9,742 nt of DNA from Acidimicrobiaceae bacterium. Its GTDB lineage: Bacteria; Actinomycetota; Acidimicrobiia; Acidimicrobiales; Microtrichaceae. The stretch covers positions 15,341-25,082 of the forward strand of contig DORQ01000183.1 in assembly GCA_003514205.1 (NCBI GenBank), given 5' to 3'. The notes under the pieces were generated by a model that was not told where the DNA came from, ran no database searches, and saw only the letters and a program-made list of their open reading frames with translations. The translations under genes were made by a program, and so were the position numbers. Below are positions 6,002 to 9,742 of this stretch, piece after piece (the stretch's first letter is position 1; the number at the start of each line of letters is the position of its first letter).

Positions 6002-7294
6002 GTGGAAACGAAAACGATCAATGTCGGTGTTCTTGGCTGTGGAAACGTGGGTGCAGCCCTCATCACCCTCATCGACCGAGACTCTGCGGAAATAGCGAAC
6101 CGAACCGGTCTGCGACTCGAGGTCACGAAGATTGCAGTTCGCAGCCTCTCGAAACCTCGTGAAGTTGGAGGAGGTGCCGAACGCTTCACCACCGATGCGC
6201 TCGCAATGGTCACGGACCCAGCGATTGACCTCATCGTGGAGGTCATTGGTGGCATCGAGCCAGCCCGGGAGTACATCACCACCGCGCTACAAGCTGGCAA
6301 GCCAGTGGTGACTGGCAACAAGGAACTACTTGCGAATGTCGGTTCGGAGTTGTTCGGCATCGCGGAAGACGCTGGTGTGGATCTGTTGTTCGAGGCAGCA
6401 GTGGCGGGCGGAATTCCAATTGTCCGGCCACTCCGGGAGTCATTGGTCGGCGAGGACCTGAGCCGGATCATGGGTATCGTCAACGGCACGACGAACTTCA
6501 TTCTGTCGCAGATGACAGAGCACGGCACGAGCTACGCAGCGGCGCTCGCCGAGGCGCAGAGTCTTGGCTTCGCAGAACGTGACCCAACGGCTGATGTCGA
6601 GGGGTATGACGCTGGGGCGAAGGCCGCCATCATCTCGTCAATAGCCTTCGGTGCACGGGTTGTCGCTGGCGATGTGTATCACGAAGGTATCTCCAATGTT
6701 GGGGCAGCTGACATCGCGTACGCGGCTCAGATGGGGTATCGAATCAAGCTGCTGGCGATCTGCGAGCGGTTCGAGGACCGTTCGGTCGCAGTGCGGGTTC
6801 ATCCTGCGATGGTGCCTATCGAGCACCCGCTTGCGTCCGTCAGTGGGAGTTTCAACGCAGTCTTCGTTCAGGGCGGCGCTGTTGGAGACTTGATGTTTTA
6901 CGGTCGCGGCGCCGGTGGGTTCCCCACGGCCTCGGCTGTGCTCGGCGACGTGATCGATGCGAGCCACAACTTGGTGAAGGGAACGCATGCCTCGATTGGA
7001 AAACTGGTACGCGAACGAATTCGTTCGATCGATGAACTCTCGAGCTCGTTCTACTTGAACATCGACGTTTCAGATGAACCAGGAGTCCTTGCTGCAGTAG
7101 CGGGCGTCTTTGGCGCTCACGGCGTCTCAATTCGGTCCATGGAGCAAGAAGGCTTAGAGGAACACGCCAGGATCGTCCTCATCACCCACGATGCCGGGGA
7201 GTCTGATCTTCAGGCAACGCTCAAGGAGTTGTCTGCACTCAGTTCGGTCCGCCGGGTGAACTCGGTGCTTCGAGTCGTCGAGAGTCATCGCTAG
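6002..7294 (+). CDS. hom: Homoserine dehydrogenase with C-terminal ACT domain
   Basis: This enzyme reduces aspartate semialdehyde to homoserine with NAD(P)H, the branch-point step to threonine and methionine. The protein has 430 residues, matching monofunctional bacterial Hom. The N-terminal Rossmann motif is GCGNVG (12-17). TGNKELLA (104-111) contains the active-site Lys107. NGTTNFIL (161-168) and the catalytic block DVEGYDAGAK (198-207), with Asp203 and Lys207, follow. An ACT domain at about 350-425 (DEPGVLAAVAGVF) suggests feedback control by threonine. The GTG start lies 11 bases after the phosphodiesterase stop and has no recognisable Shine-Dalgarno sequence, so reinitiation from the upstream gene or a leaderless transcript is likely. 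No aspartokinase domain is fused. Only the start is uncertain. Confidence 0.96.
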   Translation: METKTINVGVLGCGNVGAALITLIDRDSAEIANRTGLRLEVTKIAVRSLSKPREVGGGAERFTTDALAMVTDPAIDLIVEVIGGIEPAREYITTALQAGKPVVTGNKELLANVGSELFGIAEDAGVDLLFEAAVAGGIPIVRPLRESLVGEDLSRIMGIVNGTTNFILSQMTEHGTSYAAALAEAQSLGFAERDPTADVEGYDAGAKAAIISSIAFGARVVAGDVYHEGISNVGAADIAYAAQMGYRIKLLAICERFEDRSVAVRVHPAMVPIEHPLASVSGSFNAVFVQGGAVGDLMFYGRGAGGFPTASAVLGDVIDASHNLVKGTHASIGKLVRERIRSIDELSSSFYLNIDVSDEPGVLAAVAGVFGAHGVSIRSMEQEGLEEHARIVLITHDAGESDLQATLKELSALSSVRRVNSVLRVVESHR

Positions 7295-7296
7295 CG

Positions 7297-8709
7297 ATGC
7301 GCTACATCAGCACTCGCGGAGGCGCAGAACCGCTCTCTTTCGCCGATGTCCTTCTCGAGGGTCTCGCGAGCGATGGAGGGCTCTTTGTGCCTGAGTCGTG
7401 GCCGGCGCTGCCGAGCATTCCACCTGGCGCATCCTATGTAGACACGGCGTTCGCAGTGATGTGGCCGTTCGTTGAGGGATCGCTGTCGAAATCCGAGTTC
7501 GCCGAGATCATCAGCGAGGCATATGCAACATTTCATACGCCTCCGGGATCGGAGCCCGATGTCGTTCCCGTGTCGGAGGTGGGCGACAACCAATGGCTCG
7601 CGGAGATCTATTGGGGCCCTACCCTGGCGTTCAAAGACATAGCAATGCAGCTTCTGGGAAGGTTGTTCGACCACGAACTCGACAAGCGGGGTGAGCGAAT
7701 CACCATTGTTGGGGCAACCTCTGGAGACACTGGGAGCGCTGCCATTGATGCCTGTAAAGACCGCGAGCACATCGACATCTTTATTCTTCACCCCTACGGT
7801 CGAACCTCGGAGGTGCAACGCCGGCAGATGACGACAGTGACCTCTGCCAACGTGCACAATCTTGCTATCGACGGGACCTTTGACGACTGTCAAGACATCG
7901 TTAAGGCCCTTTTTGCTGATGAAGCATTCCGTAGGGAACAGAACCTGTCAGCAGTCAACTCGATCAATTGGGCGCGAGTCATGGCGCAGATTGTCTATTA
8001 CGTAACGAGCGCCGGGGCAGTGAACCAGCGCCTTGGTCGTGAGGCAACGAGTCCGGTCAGCTTCTGTGTTCCCACGGGCAACTTTGGAAATGTGTTTGCT
8101 GGCTATGGCGCCATGCAGATGGGCTTGGCAGTCGATCAGTTGGTGATCGCGTCGAACACCAATGACATTTTGACCCGCTTCTTCGAGTCCGGGGTCATGG
8201 CGCTCCAAGAGGTCGTACCAACCCTGAGTCCGTCGATGGATATTCAGGTGTCGTCAAACTTCGAACGACTGTTGTTCGACATGGTGGGTCGAGACGGCTC
8301 GGCGCTGTCGGAGATGATGATGCAGTTTCGAGGCGAGGGTTCAGTTTCAGTCGAACAGCACCGATTGGACTGGCTGTCGGAGCGGTTCGTTGCTGGTCGC
8401 TATTCAGATGAGCAGTGCGTTGCCGAAATGGCAGCCCATTTCGAACGAACAGGCGTGCAGATCGATCCGCACACGGCGGTCGGGCTCGGAGTGGGGCGGT
8501 CCCTTCGTCGATCGACTGAGACTCCGCTGATCTGCTTGGGTACTGCACACCCAGCAAAGTTCCCAGATGCGGTCAAGCAAGCGACAGGGCATTCGCCCGA
8601 ACTTCCAGTGGGTCTGTCTGATCTCTTTGAGCGACCTGAACGATTCGAACGTTGTCCCAACGATGTCGCAGCAGTTCGGCAGATAGTCCGCGCGAATGTG
8701 TCGTTGTGA
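7297..8709 (+). CDS. thrC: Threonine synthase, long form
   Basis: This PLP enzyme converts O-phosphohomoserine to threonine and phosphate. The protein has 470 residues and starts MRYISTRGG, which is typical of the long (E. coli/yeast-like) class rather than the roughly 360-residue form of mycobacteria. The PLP lysine is Lys113 in LAFKDIAMQ. The substrate and phosphate loops are GATSGDTGSAA (139-149) and VPTGNFGN (258-265). NSINWARVMAQ (221-231) is also characteristic. The ATG is two bases after the hom stop with only a weak upstream GAGAG, so translation is probably coupled to hom. The C-terminus is complete. Homoserine kinase (thrB), which supplies its substrate, is not found beside it. Confidence 0.96.
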   Translation: MRYISTRGGAEPLSFADVLLEGLASDGGLFVPESWPALPSIPPGASYVDTAFAVMWPFVEGSLSKSEFAEIISEAYATFHTPPGSEPDVVPVSEVGDNQWLAEIYWGPTLAFKDIAMQLLGRLFDHELDKRGERITIVGATSGDTGSAAIDACKDREHIDIFILHPYGRTSEVQRRQMTTVTSANVHNLAIDGTFDDCQDIVKALFADEAFRREQNLSAVNSINWARVMAQIVYYVTSAGAVNQRLGREATSPVSFCVPTGNFGNVFAGYGAMQMGLAVDQLVIASNTNDILTRFFESGVMALQEVVPTLSPSMDIQVSSNFERLLFDMVGRDGSALSEMMMQFRGEGSVSVEQHRLDWLSERFVAGRYSDEQCVAEMAAHFERTGVQIDPHTAVGLGVGRSLRRSTETPLICLGTAHPAKFPDAVKQATGHSPELPVGLSDLFERPERFERCPNDVAAVRQIVRANVSL

Positions 8710-8710
8710 T

Positions 8711-8726
8711 GGATCTGCGTAGATCC
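8711..8726 (+). terminator. Stem-loop after thrC, possible terminator
   Basis: GGATCT (8711-8716) and AGATCC (8721-8726) form a perfect 6-bp stem with loop GCGT, two bases after the thrC stop. There is no T-tract, so it is not a classical intrinsic terminator. Its place at the end of the operon and before a separate promoter fits a 3' end or a processing barrier. Confidence 0.4.
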
Positions 8727-8798
8727 CTGCGAGCGGCACATCAGCAGTGACGTCCTTGCGATTCGGTAGCCCAGCGTGGAATCGGCCCGGGGCTGTGG

Positions 8799-8827
8799 TT
8801 GCCGTACTGTTCCTCTGGGGTTAGAGT
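8799..8827 (+). promoter_or_regulatory. Candidate rho promoter
   Basis: TTGCCG (8799-8804) and TAGAGT (8822-8827) are separated by the ideal 17 bases. Each hexamer matches four of six consensus positions for the housekeeping sigma factor. Transcription would start near 8834 and give a leader of about 140 bases before the rho GTG. This is the best promoter match I found in the window. Confidence 0.5.
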
Positions 8828-8833
8828 TCTCAA

Positions 8834-8973
8834 GCAGCGGCCTTACATCTCAAACGGCTGTGAACCCTTTGTCCACCGCTAGCTCGTGCTGAGCATGCGA
8901 GATGAAACCCCCCAACGCGACGCTGAGCTGAATGGTGCCCGCGTCTGTCCCCATGAAAGAGGACTCCCACATC
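8834..8973 (+). promoter_or_regulatory. Predicted rho 5' leader
   Basis: If the promoter at 8799-8827 is used, this stretch is untranslated RNA. It contains a bulged stem-loop at 8883-8901 (CTCG-TGC paired with GCA-CGAG, loop TGA, a two-base TG bulge). A C-rich segment (AAACCCCCCAACGCG) follows at about 8906-8920. Rho is known to autoregulate through premature termination in its own leader in E. coli, and a long leader with unstructured C-rich RNA would suit that. The leader and its role are inference. Confidence 0.35.
8958..8963 (+). promoter_or_regulatory. rho ribosome binding site
   Basis: AGAGGA lies 10 bases before GTG 8974. It favours that codon over the in-frame ATG at 8953, which has no Shine-Dalgarno sequence upstream. 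The resulting N-terminus MTDSD also resembles the MTDTD start of mycobacterial Rho. Confidence 0.55.
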
Positions 8974-9742
8974 GTGACCGATTCCGACAATACCTTTGAG
9001 CGCACGGCTCTCACCCGCAAAGATCGTGCTGAACTTGCGACTATCGCCGAAGTGCTCGGGCAAAAACCGGCCTCACGGATGAAGAAGGCGGAGATCGTAG
9101 ATCTCATCTTGGCGCTCACCGGGGTGAGCGACACTGAGGCTGGGGAAACGGCCCCGCAGTCAACCGTCGGCTTGGCATCAGGAGATGCCGCAGTCACTGG
9201 TTCCCAGCCCGGAGCTGGCAGCGCCGAGCCGGCTTCAGGTCAGCGAGTTGATGGTGATAGGACCCCCAGTCGAGGAACCTCCCAGGTGGAGGGTACGGAA
9301 ACAGGCAATGGTCTGATCGACTCGACGCAACTCTCGATCATCGCTTCGGCGGCAGAGCCCTCACAGAGTGATGTTGCTCCGACTCGCTCCGCTACGAACG
9401 AGGGCGGATCTCGGCCTGCGTCGAGCGGCCGCGACACCGCCCGAGCCCAGTCTCGTCGGCAACCATCTCGGACAGAGGCTGGGTCCTCTGAGAGCAGCGC
9501 CAGTGACGATGTTTCTTCTGTGACCTCGGGGCCAGTCTCGGCAAACTCCACCGCCGTCGATGTCGGCGATACCGCAAAGCCTGACGAATCTCGGCCCGCA
9601 GCGTCGGGGCGTGAGCAGATCACGGCAAACGATTCAGCACAGCCGTATGTGTCTGGTGGAGCGAACGAAGACGGAGATCTCGATGGTGCCGGTCGGGGCC
9701 GACGGCGCCGACGTCGCGGACGAGACCGCGCTGAGGTCGAGG
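8974..9742 (+). CDS. rho: Transcription termination factor Rho, N-terminal part (runs off the right edge)
   Basis: Rho is a hexameric RNA-dependent ATPase that ends transcription. Only the first 256 residues are in the window. A Rho_N (SAP-like) helical domain covers about residues 13-50 (LTRKDRAELATIAEVLG, then MKKAEIVDLI). A long Ser/Ala/Gly/Glu-rich disordered linker follows, and then a basic tract GRGRRRRRRGRDR (240-252). This layout matches actinobacterial Rho, where the insertion precedes the RNA-binding OB fold, which lies beyond the edge together with the ATPase. The position after thrC also fits actinobacterial gene order. There are no stops in the frame to the end of the window. I infer that the basic tract helps bind RNA. 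A start at ATG 8953 would add seven residues. Confidence 0.92.
   Translation, partial: MTDSDNTFERTALTRKDRAELATIAEVLGQKPASRMKKAEIVDLILALTGVSDTEAGETAPQSTVGLASGDAAVTGSQPGAGSAEPASGQRVDGDRTPSRGTSQVEGTETGNGLIDSTQLSIIASAAEPSQSDVAPTRSATNEGGSRPASSGRDTARAQSRRQPSRTEAGSSESSASDDVSSVTSGPVSANSTAVDVGDTAKPDESRPAASGREQITANDSAQPYVSGGANEDGDLDGAGRGRRRRRRGRDRAEVE
9409..9615 (+). repeat. Imperfect short repeat in the Rho linker
   Basis: SRPASSGRD (9409-9435, residues 146-154) recurs as SRPAASGRE (9589-9615, residues 206-214), exactly 60 codons later and in the same frame. The intervening sequence is low-complexity linker. It suggests internal duplication or compositional drift within the disordered region. Confidence 0.45.

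Noticed and set aside
5752..6528. 258-codon open frame antisense to the phosphodiesterase and hom
   Set aside because: It is Ser/Arg/Pro-rich shadow coding opposite conserved Rossmann-domain sequence, with no supported start.
7291..7893. 200-codon open frame antisense to thrC
   Set aside because: It lies opposite the conserved ThrC active-site region, with no domain and no ribosome binding site identified.

Overview
The window looks like a housekeeping stretch of an actinobacterial chromosome. The diagnostic feature is the plus-strand order argS - lysA - (extra gene) - hom - thrC - rho. This is the argS-lysA-hom-thrC-thrB-rho neighbourhood known from Mycobacterium and relatives, here with one insertion and one absence. 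The Rho N-terminus also has the long disordered, arginine-rich insertion typical of actinobacterial Rho. Base composition is only moderately GC-rich, TyrRS is not of the usual mycobacterial type, and ThrC is the long form, so a non-model lineage (perhaps Acidimicrobiia-like) is possible. That placement is inference.

Left part (minus strand): the complete tyrosyl-tRNA synthetase gene (43-1335), preceded on the same strand by tRNA-Arg(CCG) (1399-1470). Positions 1-42 lie downstream of the tyrS stop, and I see no terminator there. The 137-base gap 1471-1607 is a divergent control region between the tRNA gene and argS. It ends in a 12-bp hairpin that directly abuts the argS ribosome binding site.

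Middle and right (plus strand): argS (GTG start at 1608) overlaps lysA by 4 bases (GTGA). After 91 bases comes a PAS-like/EAL cyclic-di-GMP phosphodiesterase with all the catalytic residues I checked present. Hom follows 11 bases later and thrC 2 bases after that. ArgRS charges tRNA-Arg. LysA makes lysine from meso-diaminopimelate. Hom and ThrC make homoserine and convert phosphohomoserine to threonine. The homoserine kinase gene thrB, usually next, is absent from the window. A short stem-loop follows thrC, then a separate promoter candidate (TTGCCG-17-TAGAGT) with a leader of about 140 bases serves rho, which runs off the right edge within its N-terminal linker.

Most of the window is well-understood core metabolism. 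I see no CRISPR array, insertion sequence, phage gene or toxin-antitoxin pair. The points most worth a second look are the signalling enzyme placed inside an amino-acid operon, the argS leader hairpin, the altered HIGH motif of TyrRS, and the missing thrB.
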